Positions 31,412-43,495 of a DNA stretch of 64,000 nt are shown here, piece by piece. The first letter of the stretch is position 1. Every line of letters begins with the position of its first letter. Source of the DNA: Lasiosphaeris hirsuta (taxonomy: Eukaryota > Ascomycota > Sordariomycetes > Sordariales > Lasiosphaeriaceae); the NCBI GenBank assembly GCA_030549175.1, contig JAUKUA010000002.1, forward strand, positions 3,844,001 to 3,908,000, given 5' to 3'. The notes under the pieces were generated by a model that was given only the letters and a program-made list of their open reading frames with translations, did not search any database and was not told where the DNA came from. Both the position numbers and the translations under genes were made by a program.

Positions 31412-33603
31412 CTACTCTCTCTCCAGAGCATCGAGCTCCTTGATGACCGAAGTCTTGGTACCGATTTTCTTCATCTGCGTATCCTCGAGCTTCTCACCGC
31501 CAGCAAGGCGCATCTCCAGATCCTCGATGGCCCGGATCTTCTTCTGAAGACTTCTGATTTTCTTGGCGTTGGCGCTTTGCGCTCCTCCATCGCTTGCCGG
31601 CCCAAGAGACGCTCCACCCTGCCCTCCTTGCTGGAAAGGCTGGGCTGGCTCACTCTGTTGCTGCTGCTGGCCCTGTCTCTGGCCAGGACGGCTCTGGGAG
31701 CGAGCGCGGTGCGTGTTGCTACGGTTGCGAACAGGAAAGTTGTTGCGAGACTGGCTACGAGAGTGCTGGGGCTGCTGTTGCTGCTGACCGCGACGCTCAG
31801 GACTACGGCCTTCGCCACCAGATCCGCCCTCAAAGTCTCGAGGAGGAGGTGCTAGGCCTGCATTGGGACCTGCGCCTTGGGTGTTGTTGGTCTCGCCGTC
31901 CTTTGCCTTCTTGTTTCCCCGCTTCTTCTTGTTCTTCAATGCCGTCTTGGACAAATTCTCATCGCCTTCGACTGCGCCCTCCGGAGGGGCCGCTCCGGGT
32001 ACCGCGGGATCCGTGAACTCAGCGCCGGGAATCAGACGGCGCTGCCGGCCAAATCCGTTAGGTCCGATCGACGGCGTACCGTTAGTAACAATGTGTGCAG
32101 CGCCACCTTCATCCTCACGCTTGAAATGCAGAGGCGTCGATGTGCCACGAGCACCGGGCGGCCGGTACGCACCCGCAGGCTTAGACGGCGTTTTGATTGT
32201 GCCGAGGTACGCAAGGGCCGAGGCATGTGGGACCGGGACGGGACTCAAGGGGTCACCAGCCGGAACATTGTCAAGCGGCGCCGGTCGCCAGATGACGTTG
32301 TACAGCTCTACCGCCTCCTCATTGTACATGATACCGCCTCCAACGTGCCAAAGCTTAATACCATTGTCGACGCGAAGGCGCGGAGATGTGGTGGCAGTCA
32401 AAATGTAGCGGCTGTCAGGGCTCCAGCTGCAGACACTCGGGTTTCCACTCTCGATGGTGGTCACTTTGCGGTAGTCCTTCTCCAGATCGTAGACGTCGAT
32501 CTGGCCGGCCAAGTTGCCAAAGCCCGCAACTAGAACAAATCTTCCCGTGGGCGAGAAGATGATGGTGTTACGGGGGCCGATTGGGAAGGAAAAGGTGGGG
32601 ATGGCGCGGTGGTTGAAGATGGTCGTCTTAGCCGGCATGTAGCCATAGATCACACCGAACTCCTTTGAGTTCGGTGACCATGCAACATCGTGGATAGGGC
32701 CTTCTTTGTCGAGCGTCACTCTGGCGTCGAAGGAGCCGTTGGCACTCAACAAGTACATGTTCGTCTCGCCATAGTAGCTCTTGTTCGACTTATCCACCTC
32801 TGTTTGTGCCAGCACAATCAGGCTAGTGCCCAGCGCATTCCACTTCAGCTGCACCTTATCACCCTTGAAGAAAGTCTTCTGGGAGATAGGGGTGGTGAAC
32901 TGAGGCACATTGAACACCTTGACGGCAGCGGGTTGGCCCTGCCGGGGAAGTCAGTAAGCATTCGCGCTTTGTGCGACAGCGGGGCCAGCTAAAGAGAGAG
33001 GAGGGGTTGGCTCCTTACCTTGCGCTCAGGAATGAAGACGGCGACATTCTGGTTCAGGCCAGGCGCGACGGCGAAGTCGGCAACGCCCTCGGCGCGCAGC
33101 TTGTTCCAAACTGTCGAGAAGTCATCACTGCTGTAGAACTGAACCTCATTGGTAACGATGCGGGCGCAGAAGCGCTCGTCATCGGTGTACTGCAGGTTCC
33201 AGCCTGACGCCGACTTTTGGACAAACTTGCCAAGCGGCTGCTTCTCAGCTCCCTCCTCGAGATCCTCGATAGTACGCCAGATCTTGAGGTTCTTGGTGGC
33301 GTCGCCGTTCTCGTCCTTGGCGGGGCGTTCCCAAGTGCTCAGGTACGTACCCTTCGGGGAAAAGCTGAGATCGTAGACCGACTGGATTGGCAAGGAGGTC
33401 AATACGTGGCCGACTGAGGCATCGACGATGACGACGCCATCGGCGGTAGCGTACGCAAAGTAGCGGCCGCAGGGCGAGTAAACACAACACCGGGAGATCC
33501 CTTCGGATTTGTCGAACCCAGGTAGGGCTTCGTACACAGGCGCGGCGTCAAAGACACCGATAGCCTTCTGGGTCCGGTAGGCAAACTGCAACGGACTGGC
33601 CAT
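31412..33603 (-). CDS. EIF2A: eukaryotic translation initiation factor 2A
   Basis: Two minus-strand exons, 33603-33019 and 32938-31412, joined by an 80-nt phase-0 intron (GTAAGG...TTACTGACTTCCCCGGCAG), encode 703 aa. Residues 1 to about 430 form the WD-type beta-propeller: FAYRTQKAIGVFD at the start, then FVVERKG-like FIPERKG, KEFGVIYGYMPAKTTIFNH and NTIIFSPTGRFVLVAGFGNLAG. The C-terminal part is disordered (Gln, Ser and Arg-rich) and ends with a coiled coil (KIRSLQKKIRAIEDLEMR) as in other eIF2A proteins. eIF2A can deliver initiator tRNA to the 40S subunit without GTP and is non-essential in yeast (YGR054W). CAG-rich codons give the poly-Gln stretches. Confidence 0.95.
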
Positions 33604-36600
33604 GACTAGTGAAAGCCACAGGTGATCGCGATAGCAGATTGGTGGGGAGAATTGATGCTTCTTTTTTCTTCTTGCTTATTTCAGTATGGAGGGGATTGCC
33701 AAGTTTCTCGTTGGGGCCAGGGAGGGGCGCAGAAGCCGAGGTACGTCGCGATTTCCTGAACAAAGGGAGGATGTCGGTGCTTGGAAAACAGTCACACGGG
33801 ATGTTGACAGTTGGCGCCGGTTTCGGATTTGTTGATTGAGACGAGGGGTTGAATTTGTACCCGGGGGCAGAGGCGGGTGGCTGCTTCGCTTTTCTTAACT
33901 CGGCGGATAGGAATGCAACAGCAGCGCGCAAAATGTGGCCTTAATTCGAGGGAAATCGAGAGGAGCGGGCTTTGGTCAGGCGGCGGAGGGACTCTGGATA
34001 AGACTGGTTCACAACGGCGACGAGAATATCTTGTTGAGGGAGGTGAACGGGGTGACTTGGCAGGCCTTTCAGCGTGACAAAGCAGTCGCACAAGGATCCA
34101 AAGGATAAAACCGACCAACAGGAACGGGAAGCAAAAAAAAAGAAGAAGAAAAAAAAGAAGAGAAGCACCCTTAGGGAAGGATTGGCAAGGCGGTGCGTGT
34201 TGTGACCGGATGGAGGGGGAAGGGGAAGAAGACGAAGAGGAGAAAAGGGAACGCAGTCCCACAATATCGTGATTTTATTTTTTGGTCGGTTTTTTTCATG
34301 CCGGGGCCACTTGGCGGGTCGGGTGCTGCACAAGAAGCAAGGGTTTGGAGGGTTCTAGGCTCGTCGTCCATGGTCCATGGCCTGCTGGTTTGAGAGCGCT
34401 GAAATGTGCCGCTGCGCAGTACCGCCCGCGACCCATACATAGGTCCCCAGCCCAACCCGACTAAGCCATCCCCAGTTCCATCTCAAGTCAACAACAATGG
34501 CGCCAGTTGGGCTCTGTGGCACTCTTTGGCCACCTCTTTCTTCCATTTGCCATTCCATATGCATGCCATTGCTGACTCTTGCGCTTCTTTCCCCAGTATG
34601 CCACCAGCGTTGCGAGTCAGGCGCCTGCTCAGGAAGTAGAAGCCAAGATGTCTCTCAGTCTCTCGTTTGGGGCGCCAGTCCCCTAGCTTGGATTCAGTCT
34701 CGACAACCCATCCCTTCACCCCCACATTTATCGACATGTATTGTCTGCAGAGGTTATGACCCGTATCGCTACCGAAAATGCACCATTCCATTGTTATCAA
34801 TGGTCACGGCCGACCGTGTCAATCGAAGCGAAATCAGCGGCAGAAGGTCTTACATAAGCCTAGCATGGCGGCACGGTCAAAGAGCGGTGACACAAATATG
34901 CTCAACCGCATTGCCCTCCTTATTCTCTCAACAGGAAAGGAGAAAACGTCGCGAGACCTGCCAAGATCAAAGAGCTGGACCGGGTGTATCATGATCAAAC
35001 GATGGCCTAAATCGAGGAGACTCCTAGTAAGGTATCCACTTGGGCAGGTCCCGTGTTGTCGAGTGGATTACTAGTACCGTGGTTTTCTATTCGCTCACAC
35101 CTTCGATTCGCCAGCAATTGGTGATCATGGCTGGCTGTTGGGCTGTTCAGCCAGATGGCACGCGCTCGCAGATATGAGAATGTGTGTGGTCACAGACGAA
35201 CCCCCACGGCCAGCATGCAGCGGCATAAACTGACGGGCCTGTTCCGCGGTTATGGTCAGCTCAGAAACACGTATGCTGTGCAAGATGCCGTGCATGTCAA
35301 AGTGTCGCTGCGTGCTTGGAGGTTCTTCTATCAGCTCTGGCGGCTGCCCTTGCGTCTTGGTGCTTCATCAACCCCGCCATTTGTGATGTGCATTCAATAG
35401 TGGGCAGCTGGTCGCATAGTCATTTGCGACCTCCAAGAACATTGTGAGCTGTTAGCACAATGGACGCAGAGACAAAATACTAGTGTTGAAAAGGATCGCA
35501 GCCTAATACCTTGTCTTTCTCGGCTAGGGAAAGATTGGGCTCCGTAAAAACGGCCCTCGCCGGGTAGGGAGAGTTGTTGCCTCCCCCAGACAAGGCGTTG
35601 CGGGGGTTGCAGGCAAGGGAACTGGGCACGAGCCAGCTCGCAGCCCTTCGACCCTGGTGGCCTCGGAAAGTGTGGGCTAACCGCAAGCCTCCTTCAGCCT
35701 CAATCGTCAACTTCCAACTTCCATTCAACATCAAGCCAACGACACCCGTTGAATTTGAAGCCACGAGGAGATCTACAGCAAATAGGGGCCCACAATCTGG
35801 CCTCTGGTATACTTTTACTCTTCAAGTTTCGAAATACCCTACTAGGCAGATTTGTTCATCCTCGCGCTTTCCCTGACTTAGCCTCTTTCGTTTTCTTGCT
35901 TGTGCTTTCTCGGCCCGTTGGCCTGTTTGGCTGTCCTCTGAACAGTCGACTGTGTTTAGCATCGGCATTTCGCAAAGCCCTCCGGATGATATTTTCTCAT
36001 CAGCAGACATATTCACTGACGGACTCACCCGAGAAATCCCGCCTGTAGATACGTTTGTTTACTTTCCGTTCCTCCCCCTTTTGCCGATCCAAATTTTGGC
36101 AAAGACCCCCGCAAGCGTGGGTATGCCAATTCTCTAAACAAACCCCCATCATGATGTCTATGTTTTGCGCTATCATAGTTCAAAGAGACGTGAACGTCCG
36201 ATGTAAGGCAGCTGAGTCAGGACCAACCACCCCTGAGTTTCTTAGGGGCTGGCATCGTTACCATCACTCATCGACAAAGTGGAGCATCGAATTTCCAATG
36301 TTCAAATCACACAACCAAACAACGTCGAATTTTGGACGGAATTATTTTTTGGAACAGCATATGGCATCATGGCACCACTGACTTTCGCAAACGTCCTCAT
36401 AACGACACCGCTATGGCCAACTTTCCCTGGCCCATACGTAAAGTGATGGGTGGTTGGTCGCCTATCGTTTAGGCACACGCTGGATATTCGAAAAGCTTCG
36501 GAGTTCGGTGCCTCATGGGCTTTTTTAAACGGACAAGGCCTTGGGAACCTGTGTGGTGGTCTTGTGCTGATGCCATAATGTGTGGCTGTGGAGTAGGTCA

Positions 36601-36809
36601 TGCTCGAGGGCCTGGTGGCCAGTTACAATACATCAAACATCATACCCATCCCTTCCATTCTTGAGGTGTTTATCAAGCCCCCCATTTCACGAAGAAGGAA
36701 GCTAGGAGGCATACCGACAACCCTTGCCATTCTTTGAGCGATCTATAAAACATCGTCTTGACACGCATCATCGAACCTTCGCTCTCCACTCTCCGTTGTC
36801 AACCACATC
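33604..36809. other. 3.2 kb gene-poor region upstream of eIF2A
   Basis: The left few hundred bases should be the eIF2A promoter and leader. A purine-rich A/G tract lies at 34130-34165. All open frames are short and lack consistent splicing. No gene is called. Confidence 0.5.
36744..36750 (+). promoter_or_regulatory. TATA box of cryptic gene
   Basis: TATAAAA lies 60-66 bases upstream of the ATG at 36810, followed by a CT-rich stretch where transcription often starts in filamentous fungi. Confidence 0.5.
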
Positions 36810-37639
36810 ATGGAGCCACACCATCATGCCCAATTACTTAAGTTGTTGAAGGGTAAGTGCATACTTGTCGCGCAGTGTAAAGAGGACATTCCCCCGGCCA
36901 TGCACTCGGATTAGATTGCCGGGAACCCCAACGATCCAGAGGCATCTATCTATCCATGGTGTTCCGCACCTAATGGATATTGTGGAGGACATCCTAGTGA
37001 GTGAAGAGGATCGTTCCATACGAGAAAAGGTGGCGGCGATGGTGTGGGAGAGCATTTCCAGTGCTAAGAAAGACCCGAGCGATCAGCAGGTATGGTTTGA
37101 GAGCTTTATGCTTCTGTCCGGCTTGCGAGTTCGAAGTCAGCATATGCTAACGAAGCACTCCGCAACATAGTGGGCCAAGACTGCTCACCATGGTGATTGG
37201 CTAACTTATAAGAATGGTGAGCGCCAGTACTACGCCGAGGTTCAGTTCAAACGTGTTTCAGGCGCGGGACAACCACCTCCTAGAGCGTTGTGGTGCTGAG
37301 ACAAGATTTGTCTAACTCCCAATGCAAGACAATGCCAGCCCAAACAAAGAGGCCCCGGGGCCTCAAAGCTCTGGCAGCGGCTCATCGGGTTCTAGCTCAT
37401 CCGACAGCAACGGCAGCGACGATGGAGGCATACCCATTCCCATCCAAAAACCATCCCCAACCACAGCGATAACCCTCGGTGACTACTCTTGGTTCAGGAA
37501 TGGCTTGCTCAGGCGGGGATACCCCTTTAGATTTTCAGAGCTTTCCATTGACGATGATCCTCCCGAGAGATTTCCTCACCGGAAGAATATTCAGAGGCAC
37601 CTATTTAGAAGGCAACCCGGACTCACGCCATCTTCTTAA
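36810..37639 (+). CDS. cryptic four-exon small gene, function unknown
   Basis: No single frame is long, but exons 36810-36852, 36998-37089, 37171-37289 and 37339-37639 join in phase to about 184 aa. Donors at 36853 (GTAAGT) and 37090 (GTATGG) and acceptors with CTAAT/CTAAC branch sites are good. The third junction is uncertain: donor GTGGTG at 37290 or GTGCTG at 37293, with the acceptor at 37338 chosen over a nearer AG. Without that intron, exon 3 stops at 37299 (about 88 aa). The product starts MEPHHHAQLLKLLK. It has a helical, Glu/Lys-rich part, a Trp/Tyr-rich segment (WAKTAHHGDWLTYKNGERQYY), a Ser/Gly/Asp linker and a basic C-terminus. A TATA box lies upstream. No family is recognised. Confidence 0.45.
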
Positions 37640-40600
37640 ATCGCCTATTTTTCAGGGTCATGTCACGGTGTTGTTCTCTTGCGCCTTGAGAGGTCAATCG
37701 AGGCCAGCCCCCAACTTGTACATCACGTCTAGTGCTTCGATTGGGCGACATCAAGCGATAAGCTCCTTAGCGTAGCTCACAACAATAAGATTTCTTGAAA
37801 CCGATGAGGTCGTATCTCTAAATGCTGCTCATGCCAGGAGAAACCACTGCATCTCAGCATCTTGTATTTGGGCCGCAGAAGCTAAGAAGGGCCAATTTAA
37901 GGGACGGGTCTTCAAAAACTGGTCCGACTAATGGACCGGTCTTACACAGTTTAATTTTCATCTTCGATGGAATTCATTCCAATTGCATCTTTTTAAGCAT
38001 CGAGTTCTTTTTTGCCCACCACGTGCCCACCAACCGTTGCCAAGCGATGACGTCGCGGAAATCACGATGTCACCAACGTCGATCAAAACTTGGCAGGGGA
38101 GATAGAGTGTTCTCTACCTCAACAATACAGCCCCTCACCACCCGAAGTCTTTTAGCATTTTGTTCAATCTTTTTTGGCCATGCTTTTTCTAGGTTTCAAT
38201 GATAGCCGTGTCAGCTTCACGTCAATTGATTCTAGGAATTACGTGATAGATGAGCTGACAAGAAGCCCCTATTCGGCGTATGGCACGGAAAAGCCTCCCT
38301 TAGAATGGGTCCCTAGTAGGAGTAACCTCGAGGTATAGTTCTCTATCATTTCCCCCAAAAAGAGGCTATGCTAGAGAATTTTGAGGAGACCTCCACGAAT
38401 GCTACGACTGGCAACCTTTCGGCTCCCCTTGCCCCCGACAGCTGCCAGACGTATGAACAGCTTCCTCACTCGCTACTAGGCACCAATTACCATCTCCAAT
38501 CCTCTTCAGATTGGCGATTCAGGGACCCTTTTACCACAGTGCGTGTAGGTAGATCTATAAATGGGTGGGTAGCCGTGGTGCGTTGGAGCCTCCCTTCACA
38601 GCACAGCCTCCAATCGTCCCTCCTCACGGGAGATCACCCACATGACAAAATATCACCACACATTTCTCCTCCCAAGCGAGAAGGACCCCTTGCCGATCTC
38701 TGCAGAGTTGACTTCTCCCACCCATGGCGTGTCTCCGTAGAAATCTAGGGGTAAAAGTGCCAACATTCGCCACATATGTGGCTCCTCGCCCCCATCCAGT
38801 TTTCCTACCAACCTGTGGCGGTGATCATCCTTCCAACACTCAAGCCCCTAGGTGGCGGTGGTCGTCGCAATACTGCATATTGTCGTATCAGAATGCTCAG
38901 CCCCCCAGTACTACTGGCCAATTCCGTCGACTGATCACCGCAACGCTTCCGTGGCTGGTTGGTTCCAATCATGGAATATGATATGCACGAGCTGTGGCGA
39001 ACGAACGCGAAATCTCGTCCTCTTCCACTTGGAATCCACCATCACCTTCTCACCCACATCCCATCCTCGTCCGTCGAATCTTCCTCCGCCGCTCTAGGCC
39101 CTACGGGACGGTTGGGCGGCGAACCAGTTGCCGGGTCGAGCTGACCTGCAGGTTTCCGGTCGCAGGAATAACCGCGCTTTAACCTGCAGCGACATACAGA
39201 AACTCGCTGCAGTCTCTCTTGGCAGCTAACCTAGGCGTCTAACCGTCCAGACAAAGTACATGCGTTAGCGTAATGGATTCGGTTAGGGAACCAGGGTGCT
39301 CTACTCACCTCTCCCTCCCTAATACCGTCACCCCCTTCCCAAGAAGCTACTATCCCCCAGCCCCAGTCCACCGATAATCATGGGAGTCATGAGTGCCACT
39401 CGCTATACCAGCCTGCAGATTCGTAGGCCGCATTCTCCGCGCCAGAAGATAAACCAGAGCAGGAGCCGATGGCAGTCTTGATGCCTATATGTGCCGTACG
39501 TAGCACAGAATATGCACTTGTGTCCCCCTGCGTAGCTGAAACCCCTCGGCTCCCGTAGCTACTGCCATTGGCCGAACTCCGAGCCGACTGTGGCCCGACA
39601 AAAGGGGTTGATATGCCGGTCGTGGGAGCGAACGGGGTGGCTGAGAGCCTCTGTCCGTTTTCTACACCGTTGTGGCTGGGCAAAAGCCGCTCCGTCATCT
39701 CCAAAGATCGGCACCCGTATCTTCCTCATCTGGCCGCGACGTGTGACAGGATGATGGGGGTATGTATATGATAATCATGCGCGTGCAACGGCAGAAAAGG
39801 ATGGGCCCGGGACCACGGGAGCCGGAATCCACACGGAAGCACCCTACCCTTATTTCCAGGCCGCCGTGTGGCTCGACTCTGCCTTCTCGTTCGTCCCGTA
39901 TGAGTTGCAGTTGTGCAGCCACGCCTCCCGTATGCCACACCCTCTCATTCCGTGGCCAGAATGAGTGGATGCCGCCAACATGTGGCGAGTGAGGATTTTT
40001 GAGGAGGAGCGGTCAATGTACCGATACTGACCCCCTCTTCTTCCACAGATGGTCGAGAACGGCCCCACAGTTCGCGCTGTACTGGACGGTGCTCCGCATG
40101 ACAGGACGGTCACTGCAACGCGGGCGGCACACAGCATTATGAATGCGCATCTGGGGTCCATAGGGTCCAACCATCCTGATGTGGTCCGAAATGAAAGGAT
40201 TCCGAGCTCCGGCGGCCTGGGCACCGGCTGCAGCTGAGGCCATTTCCGAAGCCTATTATCGCAACACAACCTCCTCGAGGGCCGCGGAATAGGGGTTCGA
40301 GGTTGAAACAGGGCTGTTTGTGGGTTTGACAAGTTTCGAGGCCTGATAGCTGTGGACGTGTCGATTTAGGGGCGGAGAGTAAGTAAACCCCCCTATTTTC
40401 CTTTCTGTTTGCAACACTTCTGGCGGTCGAGACACCTCAGTGGCCGCATCACGCAACATCAAGACGGACTGGCCCGCGCGCTGAGAAACCAGTGACGGCG
40501 AGGCGCATGCTATGCCCCATTTTGTGTGCTCTCCACGCGCTACGGGGTTCTGTGTCACTGTCTGACGATGCTGGCTGGAGCGCATTGGGAAGCTTTGGTG

Positions 40601-41085
40601 TTGGACAGACAGGAATACCCGAGCGTGGATACTTCGTGTATAGCAGAATCGGCTACAATTGCCATGTGATTGAGCATTATCATGGTGATCAAGGCTCAAG
40701 TGTTGAATCCCTTTCGACCCCAAGGGGACCTGCCTTAGCCGTGCTCGCTTGACAATAATAACGAACGTCTCGAATTTTTTGAGGTGCCGTCCGCCACACG
40801 ACATCAAAGTTACCCCGTCATCGTCCAACGGTTGGAGTCTCCAGAACCCATAGAAGGCGAATGGGAAGCGTCAGCTGCACTCTGTCCCCCAAACCGCGAG
40901 AGCACCGCCTCGTTATCGAAGTTGTCGCCACCCGCTCGTTTGCTATAGTCCTGCCAAAAGTGGGAGTACCGTTTTGTCGATCATTACCATTTGGGCATCC
41001 TCTACACAATTGCGTCGTCGGTCCGCCCTGCAAGGCATCATCAGCTCGTAGTCAGGTCATTGTAGAGAAGCCGGGGAAAAAGAAA
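37640..41085. other. 3.4 kb gene-poor region
   Basis: No gene can be supported firmly. A TATAAA at 38556-38561 precedes a 32-codon frame from the ATG at 38642 and a protein-like open stretch at 38852-39097 that might be exons of one small gene (see findings). The rest shows only short overlapping frames. Confidence 0.4.
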
Positions 41086-41178
41086 CGATCGAGCTGGGAC
41101 TCGAACCCAGAGCCTTTACCAGATAGGGAGTATGAATTCTCACAGGAAAGTAACACTCTACCATTGAGCCACCCGACA
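41086..41178 (-). tRNA. tRNA-Arg (anticodon CCT) with intron
   Basis: Read on the minus strand this folds as a cloverleaf: acceptor TGTCGGG with CTCGATC (six pairs including two G-U, first pair T-C mismatched), D arm GCTC/GAGT, anticodon stem TTACT/GGTAA, T arm CTGGG-TTCGAGT-CCCAG. The B box GGTTCGAGTCC is perfect and the A box TGGCTCAATGG is good. The anticodon loop contains a 21-nt insert after position 37, the standard place for nuclear tRNA introns, which leaves CCT as anticodon. A pol III terminator (TTTCTTTTT) follows within a few bases. The weak first pair could mean a decaying copy. Confidence 0.75.
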
Positions 41179-41205
41179 AGATATACTGTTACAAGATATA
41201 CTGTT
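41176..41205. repeat. perfect 15-bp tandem duplication at tRNA 5' end
   Basis: Two identical copies of ACAAGATATACTGTT (41176-41190, 41191-41205). The copy next to the tRNA includes its first three bases. Confidence 0.95.
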
Positions 41206-43495
41206 TGTTGAAAGTTGGCATCGCAAAGGCTGGTGTTCGGTGAAGCTTTATGTTTTGTTAATGGCATGCATTTTCGATGAGTTGGGGATGGGTGCTGCGG
41301 TGGTTTCAGGGGCTACTGGCGAGGGGCACACAGCTTCCATCCGGACTCCATTACCTTGGGAAGGTGCAATCACCTAGCACAGCCTTGACCCTAACCCTTT
41401 CCCAAGCGTGAGTAACATGCTGCCGTTGCCAGGTGCTGAGCGGGTTGTTGTGATGTTTAGAGCCAGGTTACGTACCACCGAATGGTGTATTTTGGAGGGA
41501 GATGGAAAGGGAGTGGTAGGCACCGATGGCCACCATGAGCCGCCTCACCGCTAGACTCGTGAATTTCTATTAGCAAAATTTTGAGCTGTTCTCCTCTTCT
41601 AACAGCGTTGAAAAGTTCTTCGCAGCTGCCGCCGACATTGCAGCTAAACAGCTGAGACTTGCAACTTGCACGTCAACCCACCAATGGCAAGGCATCACTT
41701 ATCCCTTCCCGCATACCATGCGCATCAGCCACCATCCGTTCTATCGATCATTCATTTCCTCAATCTCCTCGACAACACTTTGCGCCTGCTCTATCCGTGC
41801 TTCGCCTCATCACCCCAACACGACTCTCATTTCTGAATTTCGTCCATGGTAACATGGTAACATCGACTCCCCCTGCCAGTGCCAGACCCCAACCGGCAAT
41901 CATTTCCTTACCTACCCCAGTCCGGGCGCTCTCGCCTCGCCCAGCAAGGCATCCGATGTCCGATCCATCGCATCTACATCCGAATCCGTGCCCGCTGCAT
42001 GGGTGAATGCAGTCATCCCCATGGTACCGAGTATGGATCTGCTGCCGCGATGTGCCTACCGTCATGTTTCGCGGGGAAAACGCTCCGGTTCGCCCGCTAG
42101 CACCACGCCTGGTCAATATCTGTCTTGCGCGTTTCGAAACACGCCACACCTCATTTCATAATGCCATTGACCGTTCCTCATTTACGCCCCCGTACCAAGC
42201 ACCGTTACCACGACAGTCACATTCGGCGGTTGTTGGCAACATCCGCCGTTTCCGCCCCTGACCTCATCCATCTTAACGACCTATCGCCAGTCTAACTGGG
42301 CGAGCAAGGAATGACGATAAATGGCTCTTTTGCATTTATGTCTGTACATACCTATGTATGTTTGATGGGAGCGACGCTTGAAGGGGGGAGGTCATTCCCA
42401 CCCAACATATCATAAGCCAGCACCTTATACAGCCTTGTCATATGTGTTGTACATACATTCGCAACTCGCCAGCCTGGTAGGAGGCACCATATTTTGGACG
42501 TGTGCCAACCCCAAAATTAAAACATTAGCCGATTAAGAGGTTGTAGGGTATCCCAGTCGCCCAAGTAGACAATAGATAAGCAGCAGAAGTAATGGGAAAA
42601 GGAGATTGGTAGCCAGACTCCACCAGCGTTACACCACTTCCAGTCTGCCACAACGCTCTGCCATGCATCAGCCAACCCCCCCTTGACAATGCAGAGCTGA
42701 AGCTGGTCACTGTCATTCATCCATTAAACCTTTCAAGAAACACGGGATAGTAACCCGAGGTTGCTTTCAACCCTGATCCCTGAACACGTAGAGAGAGAGA
42801 CGCTGTGGACGAGTGGTAATTGGTGAGAAAATTGCCACAATGGCTGAGATTTTTGGTAGTCAACAGGCTCTCACACTTTGAGGTTTGCCGCTACCTCCTT
42901 CGGACAGATGCTCTCCGTAGCGACAGGACACAATAAAAATAGTACGTCCGACGCTCCATTGATCAAAAATAGAAAATCCAATCCAGAAAAATAAAGATAT
43001 TCAGATCCCAACAAAAGAAAACAAATATACCCATATATGTTAACAAGGGATGCCGTGACATGGCTCCTTCCCGACTGATAAATCAGAGGTATCTGAGCAT
43101 CGCCAGTAATCACTTTCCCAAAAAGTCGAAATCGCAAACAAGCCATCTTTCGTACCAGGTCCCTCGCAGCTGATAATCGATCAGTCTCCCCGAACGTGGA
43201 GAAAAATTGTGCCAAAACCTTAGACTGTGCCCATCAACGCGGGCATGGTATCTCCGAGAAATCGTCTCAACGCCAGGAAAGCGCAAACAAAGTCCTAATT
43301 TCAAGTCCGTTTTGCAGCGTGTGTGTTTTTAAAGATTTGTCGACCCAGTGGCCGGTTGACTCGAAAAAGACCGCCAACACCTCCACCGTCTAGATGAGGT
43401 ATCCCCGTCCGCCCCGTTGTAGTGGTCGATTTAACCCCAGTCCCGATATTTGCCGCCCTTTCCATGTCGTATGTCATATCTGCGTAGACGTAAAA
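41206..43495. other. intergenic region between tRNA and CP2 factor
   Basis: The right end should hold the 3' untranslated region of the CP2 factor. A CCCTAACCCT telobox-like run lies at 41389-41398. No gene is called. Confidence 0.5.

Noticed and set aside
40256..40828. 190-codon minus-strand frame
   Set aside because: No recognisable motif and no splice or promoter support; other frames nearby are also open by chance.
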